A stretch of 64,000 nt of DNA from Kineococcus rhizosphaerae (GTDB taxonomy: Bacteria > Actinomycetota > Actinomycetes > Actinomycetales > Kineococcaceae): NCBI RefSeq assembly GCF_003002055.1, contig NZ_PVZF01000008.1:124001-188000 (forward strand), in the 5' to 3' direction. Position 1 is the first letter of the stretch, and each line of letters opens with the position of its first letter. Positions 17,175 through 25,607 of this stretch are shown piece by piece. The notes below the pieces were generated by a model. The model saw only the letters and a list, made by a program, of their open reading frames with translations, was not told the origin of the DNA and did not search any database. Position numbers and translations under genes: made by a program.

Positions 17175-19466
17175 GTGGTCGAGCGGTCGAAGGCCGGCGC
17201 CGCGGGCTGGGTCGTCGCGACGGCCGCGATCGCGGGGGCCTACCTGGCGCCCGTGCCCGACCTGGTCCGGTCCGTCCTGTACGGGCTCCTCGCCGTCGGC
17301 GTGCTGCTCGTGTCCGTCGCCGTGGTCCGTCGCCGCCGCCCGCAGCCCGCGTGGTCGTGGTCCCTGGTCCCGATCAGCGCCACCCTCTTCCTCGTCGGCT
17401 CGGGCCTGCGGCCATGGGCCGAGGCGCTGACGGGACCGCTGGCCTTCGCCCCCGACCCCTTCTCCCTGGCCGGGTACGTCGTCCTGTCGGTGGGCCTGGC
17501 CCGGCTGGCCCGGGCGGCGGGCGGGCTGCGGCGCGAGGTCGTCATCGACGTCCTCGTCGCGGGCCTGGCCGGAGCCGCCGCGGCCGTGCAGTTCCTGGTG
17601 CTGCCGGTGCTGGAACTGCCCGGCCGTTCGACCACCGGCGGGATCCTCGCCGGTGTGTACCCGCTGCTGGACGTCCTCGTCCTGCTGCTGGTCCTGGACC
17701 TGCTGCTCACGTCCCCGCAGGTGGTGGCCTTCCGCTGGCTGGGGGCGTGCCTGGGGTTCATGCTCCTCGGCGACCTCGGGTACGCCGTCCTGGGGCGCCG
17801 GGGCGAGTTCGTCGCCCCCACCTCGTTCGACGCCCCCTTCGTCGTGTCCTACTTCCTGCTCGCGGTGGCGCTGGTCCACCTGCCCCGGCACGTGGGCACC
17901 GGCCGGACCCGCACGGCGCGCTTCGACGCCTGGTCCCCGGCCCGTCTGGCGGTGCTGTGCCTCTCGCTCCTGGGGGCGGTCTACCTGGCCAGCGTCCGCG
18001 GCGACGCGAGCCCCGCCGGGCAGGTCGCGGCGTTCGTGCTGCTGTGCACCATGATCGGCCTGGTGCTGGCCCGGGCGGTCGTGGCGGTCAACGGGCACGC
18101 CGCGGCCAAGGCAGTCCTGGAGCACCGCGCCACCCACGACGCGCTCACCGACCTGCCGGGCCGCGACGAGTTCGAACGACGCGTCGACGACCACCTGCGG
18201 GCGCGCGCCGGTGAGCTCGCCGGCGGGGACGGGACGCGCTGCTGGCTGCTGTTCGTCGACCTCGACGGGTTCAAGCTCGTCAACGACTCCTACGGCCACG
18301 TCGTGGGGGACGAGTTCCTGTGCGAGGTCGCGGCCCGGCTGCGGCGACTGGCCCCCGCGGGCGCGGTCGTCGGCCGCCTGGCCGGTGACGAGTTCGTCCT
18401 CGCGGTCGGCGGTGGGCCGGGCACCGCCGTGGACCTGGCCACCGACCTCCTCGGCGGGTTGCGCGTGCCGGTCCGCCTGTCGGCCGGGGAGGTCGCGGTC
18501 TCGGCCTCCCTGGGCATCGCCGAGCTCACGTCGTCGTTCGCCCTCGCGCTGCGCGAGGCGGACGCCGCCATGTACCGCGCCAAGGCGCAGGGGCGCAACC
18601 GGTTCGTCGTGTGGGACGAGTCGCTGCGCAGGGAGATCGGGGACGAGGTCGAGTTCGAGCTCGACCTGCGCAGCGCCGTCGCGGAGCACTCCCTGGAGGT
18701 CCACCACCAGGCCATCGTCTCCCTGCGCACGGGCGCGCCGCGCGGGGTGGAGGCCCTGCTGCGGTGGAACCACCCGCTGCACGGTTCCATCTCCCCGGTG
18801 CGGTTCATCCCGGTGCTGGAGGAGACCGGGCTGATCGTCGACGTCGGCCGGTGGGTCCTGGACACCGCGCTGGCCGACCTGCGCCGCTGGCGTGAGCGCG
18901 GGCTGGTCGGTGCCGGTTTCGTCCTGTCCGTCAACGTCTCCCCGCGCCAGCTGCTCGACCCGTTCTTCGCCGACACCGTCGGGGAGCTCCTGCAGGCGCA
19001 CCGCGTCGAGGGCGCTTCTCTCATGCTGGAGATCACCGAGTCCTCGGTGCTGCACCAGGACCAGCGGACGCTGGACCTGCTGCACCGGCTGCGGGCGCTG
19101 GGGGTGGGGCTGGCCGTCGACGACTTCGGCACGGGGTACTCCGCGCTGAGCTACCTGCGCAGCTTCCCCGTGACGCGGGTCAAGATCGACCGCAGCTTCG
19201 TCTCCGGGGTGGGCCGCAGCGTCGGCGACGAGGCGGTGCTGCGGGCCGTCGTGGCCGTCAGCGACGCGCTCGAGCTCGCCGTGACCGCCGAGGGCGTCGA
19301 GACCGAGGAGCAGCGGGAGGTGCTGGAGCGCCTCGGGGTGGCCCACGGGCAGGGGTGGTGGTGGCACCGTGCGCAGTCGGCGGAGGAGACCGCGCGGTTC
19401 CTCGCCGCCTGGGAGCCGGAGGCGCTGCAGCCGCCCCCCGCCCCTCAGCGCCGGCTGAAGTCGTAA
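17175..19466 (+). CDS. membrane GGDEF-EAL protein (cyclic di-GMP synthesis/breakdown)
   Basis: A 763-residue protein with about eight to nine hydrophobic segments in residues 10-310, then a GGDEF domain (DLDGFKLVNDSYGH near 361; catalytic motif AGDEF near 402) and an EAL domain (EALLRWNHP near 525; DDFGTGY near 648). Ala in place of the first Gly of GGDEF is tolerated in known cyclases. The EAL signature looks catalytically intact, but the usual C-terminal GQGYxF is GQGWWWHRAQ here. GTG 17175 has GGGGAGGG upstream; an in-frame leaderless GTG at 17031 would add 48 low-complexity residues. The membrane part may sense a signal; none is identifiable. Confidence 0.92.
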   Translation: MVERSKAGAAGWVVATAAIAGAYLAPVPDLVRSVLYGLLAVGVLLVSVAVVRRRRPQPAWSWSLVPISATLFLVGSGLRPWAEALTGPLAFAPDPFSLAGYVVLSVGLARLARAAGGLRREVVIDVLVAGLAGAAAAVQFLVLPVLELPGRSTTGGILAGVYPLLDVLVLLLVLDLLLTSPQVVAFRWLGACLGFMLLGDLGYAVLGRRGEFVAPTSFDAPFVVSYFLLAVALVHLPRHVGTGRTRTARFDAWSPARLAVLCLSLLGAVYLASVRGDASPAGQVAAFVLLCTMIGLVLARAVVAVNGHAAAKAVLEHRATHDALTDLPGRDEFERRVDDHLRARAGELAGGDGTRCWLLFVDLDGFKLVNDSYGHVVGDEFLCEVAARLRRLAPAGAVVGRLAGDEFVLAVGGGPGTAVDLATDLLGGLRVPVRLSAGEVAVSASLGIAELTSSFALALREADAAMYRAKAQGRNRFVVWDESLRREIGDEVEFELDLRSAVAEHSLEVHHQAIVSLRTGAPRGVEALLRWNHPLHGSISPVRFIPVLEETGLIVDVGRWVLDTALADLRRWRERGLVGAGFVLSVNVSPRQLLDPFFADTVGELLQAHRVEGASLMLEITESSVLHQDQRTLDLLHRLRALGVGLAVDDFGTGYSALSYLRSFPVTRVKIDRSFVSGVGRSVGDEAVLRAVVAVSDALELAVTAEGVETEEQREVLERLGVAHGQGWWWHRAQSAEETARFLAAWEPEALQPPPAPQRRLKS

Positions 19467-20005
19467 CCCCAGTACGTCTGCGTGTCGAGGCGTTCGCCCT
19501 CGGCCCCGAACGTGCGCGTGATGCGGTCGATGAGCCGGGGCAGCGCGAGCGACTCCTCGTTGTACTGGCAGACGTCGATCGCGGCCACCCCGCCCAGGTC
19601 GTGGATCCCGCGGCAGATCTCCTCGACGACGCGCACGAACGCGCCGCTGCTGCGGTAGGACGGGTGCACCCCGATGCAGCCGATGTAGCAGATGGTCCGC
19701 TGCGCGAACTGGTGCGGGTACCGGGCCGCGTAGAAGTCCAGCGACACCATGGGGACCGCGGACAGGTCGTAGGTGGCGGTGCCGAAGGCTCCCACGGTGC
19801 CGTCGCGGTCGAGGTCGCGGACGACGTACTTGCGCCAGCGCTCGTCGAGGCAGACGTCCTCGAACTCCTCGCGGGTCATGAGGTGCTGCGACGCGGCGCG
19901 CGCGGCCAGCGGTGAGAAGGCCTGCTCGTAGGCCTTCCAGGCGTCTTCGACGTCGTCACCCTCGAGGCGGTGCGTGGAGTCCAGGCTGGTGTTGGCGCGC
20001 GGCAC
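19445..20005 (-). CDS. GNAT-like acetyltransferase
   Basis: A 186-residue protein with a GNAT-like acetyl-CoA motif: CYIGCIGVHPSYRSSGAFVRVVEEI near residues 120-144. It ends in GERLDTQTYWGYDFSRR. GTG 20005 is chosen from CCGGAGGA located 6 bases upstream; an upstream ATG at 20056 lacks a ribosome site. The last 22 bases overlap the GGDEF-EAL gene on the opposite strand. The substrate is unknown. Confidence 0.65.
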   Translation of the reverse strand: MPRANTSLDSTHRLEGDDVEDAWKAYEQAFSPLAARAASQHLMTREEFEDVCLDERWRKYVVRDLDRDGTVGAFGTATYDLSAVPMVSLDFYAARYPHQFAQRTICYIGCIGVHPSYRSSGAFVRVVEEICRGIHDLGGVAAIDVCQYNEESLALPRLIDRITRTFGAEGERLDTQTYWGYDFSRR

Positions 20006-20099
20006 GGGGCGTCCTCCGGGGTGCTGGTGTGGTGACCGCATCTTGTCATCAGACATCCACGGGACGTCACCACTCGGGAGCGGTGACCGGACGGGACGC

Positions 20100-21074
20100 T
20101 CAGGCGGTCCCGGCCGCGCCCGTCGGCGGCGTCCCGCCCCCCGGCCCGCCCGCGGGGTGCCCGGAGGTGTCCGACCCCATGCCGGCCATGGTGCCCGCCG
20201 TCGGGGTCGTCGTGGTGTCGACGCCCACCGTCAGTTCCAGCGCGTACCCGTTCGTCACGTCGCCGGTGGCGGTGGGCGTCTGGCTGGCGCCGCTGTCGTC
20301 GCCGAACACGTTGTCGGTCGCCAGCGTCACCTGGGACAGGTTCGTCACCGACGCCTCGTAGCCGGTCGTGGCGTAGACGAGCCTGCTGACGTCCTCGGGC
20401 AGCGCGACCTGGGAGGTGGCGATGCAGTTGGCGACGTCGGTGATGCTCGCCTGGTCGGGGTAGACCTCGAAGTGGACGTGCGGCCACCGCCCGGAGTAGC
20501 AGGCCGGGTAGACGCTCGTGAAGGTCACCGCCCCGTCCTCGTCGGCGATCTGCACGCCCCGCAGGTAGTTCTCGTCCGTGATCCCGTCCCCGTACAGGGA
20601 GTACTCGCCGTCGCGGTCGCAGTGCCAGACGTAGACGGCGACGCCCTCGAAGGGCACGTTCCCGCCGGCCAGGTCCACGACGTCGAGGGTCAGGGTCATC
20701 GGGACGCCCTCGGCCGTCGTGGTGCTGGAACCGAAGCTGGAGCGGATGTCGCTGCGCACCACGCCGCTCTGCTCCAGGACGTCGGGCCCGTTGGACCCGT
20801 CCCCGGGGTACGGGCCGGCGGTCTCGTCGGGGATCTCGGTCAGGGCGCTCGTGCCGGTCGTCGCGCTGGTGGAGCTGGAGGTCGAGGAGGCGGCGGTCGT
20901 GTCGTCGCTGCCGCACGCGGCGAGCGTCAGGCCCGCGGCGCCCAGGCCGAGCAGGCCCAGCGCGCGGCGGCGGTCCAGCATCGTCGTGAGGTCGAACGCC
21001 AGGCCCTGGTCGTCGACGTCCTCGTCGGGGCGGGGGAGGGGGCGGCCCTCGTAGCTGCGGCGGGTGTCCGTCAT
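20100..21074 (-). CDS. exported intradiol ring-cleavage dioxygenase-like lipoprotein
   Basis: A 324-residue protein with a twin-arginine-like signal (LDRRRALGLLGLGAAGLTLAAC) ending in a lipobox, preceded by an unusual 34-residue cytoplasmic lead. A Thr/Ser linker follows, then an intradiol dioxygenase fold. Candidate iron ligands are the tyrosine in HCDRDGEYSLY and Y/H/H in CYSGRWPHVHF. The C-terminal 40 residues are Gly/Pro/Thr-rich. GACGGT (21081-21086 on this strand) ends 6 bases before the ATG. Proteins of this type open catechol rings with O2; the extracytoplasmic location and substrate here are inferred only. Confidence 0.82.
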   Translation of the reverse strand: MTDTRRSYEGRPLPRPDEDVDDQGLAFDLTTMLDRRRALGLLGLGAAGLTLAACGSDDTTAASSTSSSTSATTGTSALTEIPDETAGPYPGDGSNGPDVLEQSGVVRSDIRSSFGSSTTTAEGVPMTLTLDVVDLAGGNVPFEGVAVYVWHCDRDGEYSLYGDGITDENYLRGVQIADEDGAVTFTSVYPACYSGRWPHVHFEVYPDQASITDVANCIATSQVALPEDVSRLVYATTGYEASVTNLSQVTLATDNVFGDDSGASQTPTATGDVTNGYALELTVGVDTTTTPTAGTMAGMGSDTSGHPAGGPGGGTPPTGAAGTA

Positions 21075-21117
21075 GGGACCACCGTCGGGGAGCCGACCCA
21101 GGAACGGCGGTGTCCCG

Positions 21118-22509
21118 TCAGTGCGTTCCCTGTGAGACGCGGCGGGCGACGACGAGCGCCGCGACCGCGAACACGACGCACAGCGGCAGGGTCGCGGCGA
21201 ACCCGGCCCAGGCCGAGGCCGCGGCGGCGGTGGCGAACACGAGCCCGGTCAGCGCCATCGCGGTCCCGCCGCCGGCCGCGTCGCAGATCGTCAGGGCGGC
21301 CGACCCCGCACCCTCCTGGCCCGGGGCGGACTGCTCCAGCACGAGCACCGTGGTGCGCGGGAAGCTCAGGCCCATCCCCGCCCCGGCCACGAACCACCCC
21401 GCCGTGCTGGCGAGGGCGGCGAGCACGGCGGCCGGGTCGACGACGGCGACGACGGCCTGCGCGCCGACGCCGACCAGCAGCAGCGCCGTGCCGATCCGCA
21501 CGGCGCGCGCGTGGGGGAGGCGCTCGCCCAGGCGGCCCTGGACGGCCGACCCCGACGCCCACGCGATCGCGGCGGCCGTCAGCACGGCCCCGGCCAGCGT
21601 GAGCCGCACCCCGAACCGCTCGTGCAGCATGAGCGGCAGGTAGACCTCGGTGCTGAAGAACGTCGCGGCCAGCAGCCCCCGCAGCAGCACCGTCGCGGGC
21701 AGCCCGCGGTGCGCGCGCAGGGTCCCGGCCGGCAGCAGGGGACGGACGGCGACGACGAGGAGCGCGAGCGCGACCGCCGCGAGCGCCCAGCGCCAGTTCC
21801 CGGCCGAGGACGCCGAGCTCAGCGCGACCACCGCGATGCTGACCCCGGCGGCGGCGAGGAAACGGCTGCGCGGGAACGGGTCCGCCGTCGTCGAGGAGGA
21901 GCGGACGCGCCGCAGCGTGGGCAGCACTGCCCCCGCGGCCACGAGGACGAGCAGCAGCACCCCGGTGAACACCCAGTGCCAGCTGAACGTCTCGGCCACC
22001 AGGGCGGCCAGCGCGGGCCCGACGAGGGAGGGCACCACCCAGGCCGCGGCGAAGGCGCCGAACACCGCCGGGCGCAGCGCGGGCGGGAACGCGAGCGCGA
22101 CGAGCACGTAGAGCGTCACGCTGATCCCGCCCGAGCCCAGGCCCTGCAGGAAGCGGGCCGCGACGAAGACCTCCACCGAGGGGGCCAGGGCCGCGGCCAG
22201 CAGCCCGGCGCAGAACACCGCGAGGGACACCAGCAGCGGACGGGCGGGTCCGCGCCGGTCCGACCAGCCGCCGGCGGCGACCATCCCCAGCACGGACGCG
22301 GCCAGCGTCGCGGCGAAGGCCGTCGCGTAGGAGGCGCGGCCCCCGAGGTCGGCGCTGACGAGCGGCATGACGGTGGTGACCGCCAGGCTCTCGAACGCCG
22401 AGAGGAACACCAGGGCCGTCGTCCCGAGGGTCGTCACGAGGTGGCGGCGGGAGAAGATCCCCGGGGCCTTCGCGGGGGTGGTGGCTCGGGCGGCGGTGCT
22501 CTGGGTCAC
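21118..22509 (-). CDS. MFS drug-type exporter
   Basis: A 463-residue major facilitator protein with at least twelve helices. The motif GGWSDRRGPARP between helices 2 and 3 marks the family. The conserved FESLAVTTVMPLV in helix 1 and the ARFLQGLGSGG pattern suggest a DHA-type drug:H+ antiporter. GTG 22509 is chosen because TAGCGT (22517-22522) ends 7 bases upstream; a GTG nine bases earlier overlaps that box. The substrate is unknown. The region just upstream carries a large inverted repeat. Confidence 0.87.
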   Translation of the reverse strand: MTQSTAARATTPAKAPGIFSRRHLVTTLGTTALVFLSAFESLAVTTVMPLVSADLGGRASYATAFAATLAASVLGMVAAGGWSDRRGPARPLLVSLAVFCAGLLAAALAPSVEVFVAARFLQGLGSGGISVTLYVLVALAFPPALRPAVFGAFAAAWVVPSLVGPALAALVAETFSWHWVFTGVLLLVLVAAGAVLPTLRRVRSSSTTADPFPRSRFLAAAGVSIAVVALSSASSAGNWRWALAAVALALLVVAVRPLLPAGTLRAHRGLPATVLLRGLLAATFFSTEVYLPLMLHERFGVRLTLAGAVLTAAAIAWASGSAVQGRLGERLPHARAVRIGTALLLVGVGAQAVVAVVDPAAVLAALASTAGWFVAGAGMGLSFPRTTVLVLEQSAPGQEGAGSAALTICDAAGGGTAMALTGLVFATAAAASAWAGFAATLPLCVVFAVAALVVARRVSQGTH

Positions 22510-22559
22510 TCTCGCCACGCTAGGACCTCCAGCGCGCTTGAGCTCAAACCCGTTCCCCG

Positions 22560-22654
22560 CCGCGATCGAGGAACCCCCCGCCGCGATCGAGGAAACGGTG
22601 TTCCGTCCAGGGGCCCGGCGTCCTCGATCGCGGTGGGGGGTTCCTCGATCGCGG
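22560..22654. repeat. 34-base inverted repeat built from CCGCGATCGAGGA words
   Basis: The arms are 22560-22593 and 22621-22654, identical at 33 of 34 positions, with a 27-base loop. Each arm itself holds two tandem copies of CCGCGATCGAGGA separated by AACCCCCC. The same 13-base word recurs at 28398-28410. The element ends 3 bases before the LysR stop codon and fills the gap upstream of the MFS gene. Confidence 0.85.
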
Positions 22655-22657
22655 AGG

Positions 22658-23539
22658 TCAGGGACGGGTGAGGTCGCGCAGCGCGTCGAGCACGGTGCGG
22701 ACCCCGCGGCGGGCCAGGGCCTCGGGCCGCAGCAGGGCGTCGACGCGGCGGTTGACCGACACGTCGGCCAGGGGGCGGACGACCACGCCGGGTTCGGGGC
22801 GCGTGGTCCGCGCGGGCAGCAGGGCGAGCGCGTCGCCGGAGGCGACGACGGAGGCGGCGACGAAGACCTCGTTGATGCGGTGCACCACGTCCAGGGGCCG
22901 GCGGGCGGCGGTGGCGACCACGTCGAGCGCCCCGGCCAGCGGGAACCCCTCGTGGACGGAGATCCAGCGCTCGCCCGCCACGTCGGCGACGGTGAGCTCG
23001 TCGCGGCCGGCCAGCGGGTGGCCGGCGGCGAGGGCGACGTGCAGCGGTTCCAGCAGCAGGGGCACCACGTGCACGCGCCTCGTCCAGGCCGGGCCCGCCT
23101 CGGGGCGGTGGGCGATCACGACGTCGTAGTCGGCGACGAGGGCGGCGAACTCGTCCTGGGCGACGTCCTGGTCGGCGCAGCGCAGGGGCGGGGTGCCGGC
23201 CAGCGCCGCCAGCAGCGGGCCGAACCAGGCGAGCGCAGCGGAGTGGAAGGCGGCGACGCTCACCGCCGCGTCGGGGGACTCCAGGTGCTCGGCGACGGCC
23301 CGGCGGGCGGCGTCCATGGCGGTCGCGACGTCGACGGCCGCGGCGGCCAGCGCTTCGCCCGCGGGCGTCAGGGCCAGGCTCCGGCCGCGCTTCTCGGTCA
23401 GGGGGACGGGGCAGGAGCGTTGCAGCGCAGCCAGTTGCTGGGAGACGGCCGAGGGGGTGACGTGCAGGGCCCGGGCGACGGCGACGAGGCTGCCGCGTTC
23501 GGCGAGTTCGCGCAGCACCGTGAGCTGCCGTTCGTCCAT
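22658..23539 (-). CDS. LysR family transcriptional regulator
   Basis: A 293-residue LysR regulator. The N-terminal winged helix reads LTVLRELAERGSLVAVARALHVTPSAVSQQLAALQRS (about 6-42), followed by the linker helix and a two-lobe effector domain. The ATG at 23539 is set by TAGCAT (23546-23551), 6 bases upstream. It is divergent from an EamA exporter with about 70 bases between starts, the classic layout in which a LysR protein controls both genes. The effector is unknown. Confidence 0.9.
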   Translation of the reverse strand: MDERQLTVLRELAERGSLVAVARALHVTPSAVSQQLAALQRSCPVPLTEKRGRSLALTPAGEALAAAAVDVATAMDAARRAVAEHLESPDAAVSVAAFHSAALAWFGPLLAALAGTPPLRCADQDVAQDEFAALVADYDVVIAHRPEAGPAWTRRVHVVPLLLEPLHVALAAGHPLAGRDELTVADVAGERWISVHEGFPLAGALDVVATAARRPLDVVHRINEVFVAASVVASGDALALLPARTTRPEPGVVVRPLADVSVNRRVDALLRPEALARRGVRTVLDALRDLTRP

Positions 23540-23610
23540 GAAGCGATGCTAAATCCCAGGTTCAGGAAGTGTCGCTGGACTGGACGGTTGTCGTCCCGCA
23601 CCCTCGAGAG

Positions 23611-24552
23611 GTGCGTGATCGACGGGTGGACGCCCTGCTGCTGGGCGTCGCGGTGGTGTGGGGCAGCAGCTACCTCGCGGCGAAGCTCCTCGTGGACGTG
23701 GCGGGGGTCCTGCCCGTGCTGACGCTGCGCTACGCGGGGGCGGCGCTGGCCCTGGGGCTCGTGGTGCTCCTCACCCGCGCGCGGGTGGGCCGCGAGGAGC
23801 TGCGGTGGGGGCTCGTCCTCGGGCTCTCGCAGGCCGCGATCCTGCTGCTGGAGACGTTCGGCATCGCGGGCACGTCGGCGACCAACGCCGGGCTGCTCAT
23901 CTCGACGACCATCCTGCTCACCCCGGCCGTCGAGGGGTTCGTCGCGCGGTCCTGGCTGCCGCCGGCGTTCTTCGCCGCGTCGCTCGTCGCGGTCGTGGGC
24001 GTCGTGCTGCTCGTCGGCGGGGGCGGGTGGCGCGTCCCGACGGGCGGGGACCTGCTCGTGCTGGCCGCCGCGCTCGTGCGGGCCGCGCACGTCACGGCCA
24101 TCGGCCGGGTCACGCGCCGGGTGTCGCTGGACCTGCGGGGGCTGACGTTCGTGCAGATGGTCGTCGGGGCCCTCGTGGGGTTGGTCCTGGCGCCGGGGGC
24201 GACGCTCGCCGCGGTGGGCGCCGCGACCCCCGCGCAGTGGGGCGGGATCGCCTACCTGGCCCTGGGGTGCAGCGTCTTCGCGTTCGTGGCCCAGTCCTGG
24301 GCGGTCCGGCGGACCTCGGCGGCGCGCGCGAGCCTGCTGCTGGGGACCGAACCGCTGTGGGCCGTCGTCTTCGGCCTGCTGCTGGCCGGGGACGCGCTCG
24401 GCGTGGCCGGGGCCGTCGGGGCGGTGCTGCTGCTGGGGGCGACCCTCGCCGGGCAGCGCATCGAGACCCGTTTCAGCGCAAGGGTCCCGGCGCTCCGCGC
24501 GGACCCAGCGGTTTCTGCAGGCGGTGCACGTCCCACCAGCGATCGAGTTTGA
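23611..24552 (+). CDS. EamA/DMT family exporter
   Basis: A 313-residue drug/metabolite transporter with ten predicted helices in two EamA repeats (VWGSSYLAAKLLVD near 13-26; second repeat from ALVRAAHVTAIGR). GTG 23611 is preferred over GTG 23569 because CACCCT (23599-23604) ends 6 bases upstream and because it leaves room for a LysR operator. The last 80 bases overlap the GNAT gene on the opposite strand, so the final 25 residues are encoded antisense to it. It likely exports an amino acid or metabolite under control of the divergent LysR. Confidence 0.85.
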   Translation: MRDRRVDALLLGVAVVWGSSYLAAKLLVDVAGVLPVLTLRYAGAALALGLVVLLTRARVGREELRWGLVLGLSQAAILLLETFGIAGTSATNAGLLISTTILLTPAVEGFVARSWLPPAFFAASLVAVVGVVLLVGGGGWRVPTGGDLLVLAAALVRAAHVTAIGRVTRRVSLDLRGLTFVQMVVGALVGLVLAPGATLAAVGAATPAQWGGIAYLALGCSVFAFVAQSWAVRRTSAARASLLLGTEPLWAVVFGLLLAGDALGVAGAVGAVLLLGATLAGQRIETRFSARVPALRADPAVSAGGARPTSDRV

Positions 24553-24994
24553 ACCCGATCTGCGTGAACGTCCCGACGTCCGTGAAGCCCATCGAGCGGT
24601 GCAGGCCCAGGCTGGCCTCGTTGGGCAGCGTGACGCCGGCGACGAGCATCCGGAAACCCCGGCGCTGCAGGCGGTCGAAGAGGTCGGTGTACAGCGCGCG
24701 GCCCGCTCCGGAGCGCCGCAGGCCCACCTCGAGGTAGACGCTCACCTCGGCCGACCAGGAGTAGGCGGCGCGCGCGGCGTACGGGCCGGCGTAGGCGTAG
24801 CCGCGCACGACGTCCTCGCCGGTGAGGTCGTCGACGAGGACGACCCACTCGTGCGCGGCGGCGATGCGGGAGGCGAACTCGTCGGCGTCGGGCGCCTCGA
24901 CCTCGAAGGTGGTGGCGGTCCCGTCCACGTAGGGCGCGTAGAGCGCCGCGCACGCGGCGGCGTCCTCGGCGGTGGCCGGTCGGATCGTCCTCAT
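24473..24994 (-). CDS. GNAT acetyltransferase, phosphinothricin-acetyltransferase-like
   Basis: A 173-residue GNAT protein resembling the Pat/YwnH group: IRPATAEDAAACAALYAPYV at the start, EVSVYLEVGLRRSGAGRALYTDLF as the acetyl-CoA motif (near 87-110), and LPNEASLGLHRSMGFTDVGTFTQIGFKLDRWWDV at the end. Such enzymes acetylate free amino groups of small molecules such as methionine sulfoximine. The ATG at 24994 has TACTGT (25001-25006) 6 bases upstream. It is divergent from an XRE-cupin regulator, a common pairing. Confidence 0.87.
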   Translation of the reverse strand: MRTIRPATAEDAAACAALYAPYVDGTATTFEVEAPDADEFASRIAAAHEWVVLVDDLTGEDVVRGYAYAGPYAARAAYSWSAEVSVYLEVGLRRSGAGRALYTDLFDRLQRRGFRMLVAGVTLPNEASLGLHRSMGFTDVGTFTQIGFKLDRWWDVHRLQKPLGPRGAPGPLR

Positions 24995-25000
24995 GTCACC

Positions 25001-25026
25001 ACAGTAGACGAAAAAGTCACTATGGT
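25001..25026. promoter_or_regulatory. divergent leaderless promoters for GNAT and XRE-cupin genes
   Basis: On the minus strand TACTGT (25001-25006) serves the GNAT gene. On the plus strand TATGGT (25021-25026) serves the regulator. Fourteen bases separate the boxes, and the AT-rich run GACGAAAAAGTCAC lies between them. One bound regulator could cover both. Confidence 0.55.
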
Positions 25027-25033
25027 GTCTACC

Positions 25034-25588
25034 GTGGACCTGTCGACCTCCCTCGCCGAGACCGTCCTCGCCGTCCGCACGGCCCGCGGCCTGTCGGTCG
25101 CCGCGCTCGCCGAGGCGTCGGGGGTCTCCCGCGCCATGATCGCCAAGATCGAACGCGGTGCGGCGCAACCGACCGCCGTGCTGCTGGGCCGGCTCGCCGG
25201 CGCCCTCGGCCTCACGCTGTCCCAGCTCGTGGCCCGCGCCGAGGGCGACGAGCAGAGCGTGGCGCGCCGCGCGGACCAGCCCCTGTGGACCGACCCCGCC
25301 ACCGGCTACGTGCGCCGCGCCGTGACGCCCGGGACCGGCGGTCCGCTCGAACTCATCGAGGTGCGGTTGCCGCCCGGGGCGCGCGTGGGGTTCCCCGCCG
25401 GCACCTACGCCGGCACGCACCACCAGGTCTGGGTGCTGGAGGGCGGGCTGCGCTTCCACGAGGGCGCCGTCGTGCACGACCTCGGCGCCGGGGACTGCCT
25501 GCGGCTCGGACCGCCGCAGGACTGCGTCTACGAGAACGCGTCCGCGCAGGAGTGCCGCTACCTCGTCTGCCTCGTCCGCACCGCGTGA
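25034..25588 (+). CDS. XRE family regulator with C-terminal cupin sensor
   Basis: A 184-residue regulator. The helix-turn-helix occupies residues 5-60 ([34 protein letters not shown]). The cupin domain follows ([32 protein letters not shown], then [18 protein letters not shown]). GTG 25034 is chosen from TATGGT 7 bases upstream; an ATG four codons earlier overlaps that box. It probably controls itself and the divergent acetyltransferase in response to a small ligand held in the cupin. Confidence 0.88.
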   Translation: MDLSTSLAETVLAVRTARGLSVAALAEASGVSRAMIAKIERGAAQPTAVLLGRLAGALGLTLSQLVARAEGDEQSVARRADQPLWTDPATGYVRRAVTPGTGGPLELIEVRLPPGARVGFPAGTYAGTHHQVWVLEGGLRFHEGAVVHDLGAGDCLRLGPPQDCVYENASAQECRYLVCLVRTA

Positions 25589-25607
25589 GGACTGGCAGGA
25601 TCGGTCC

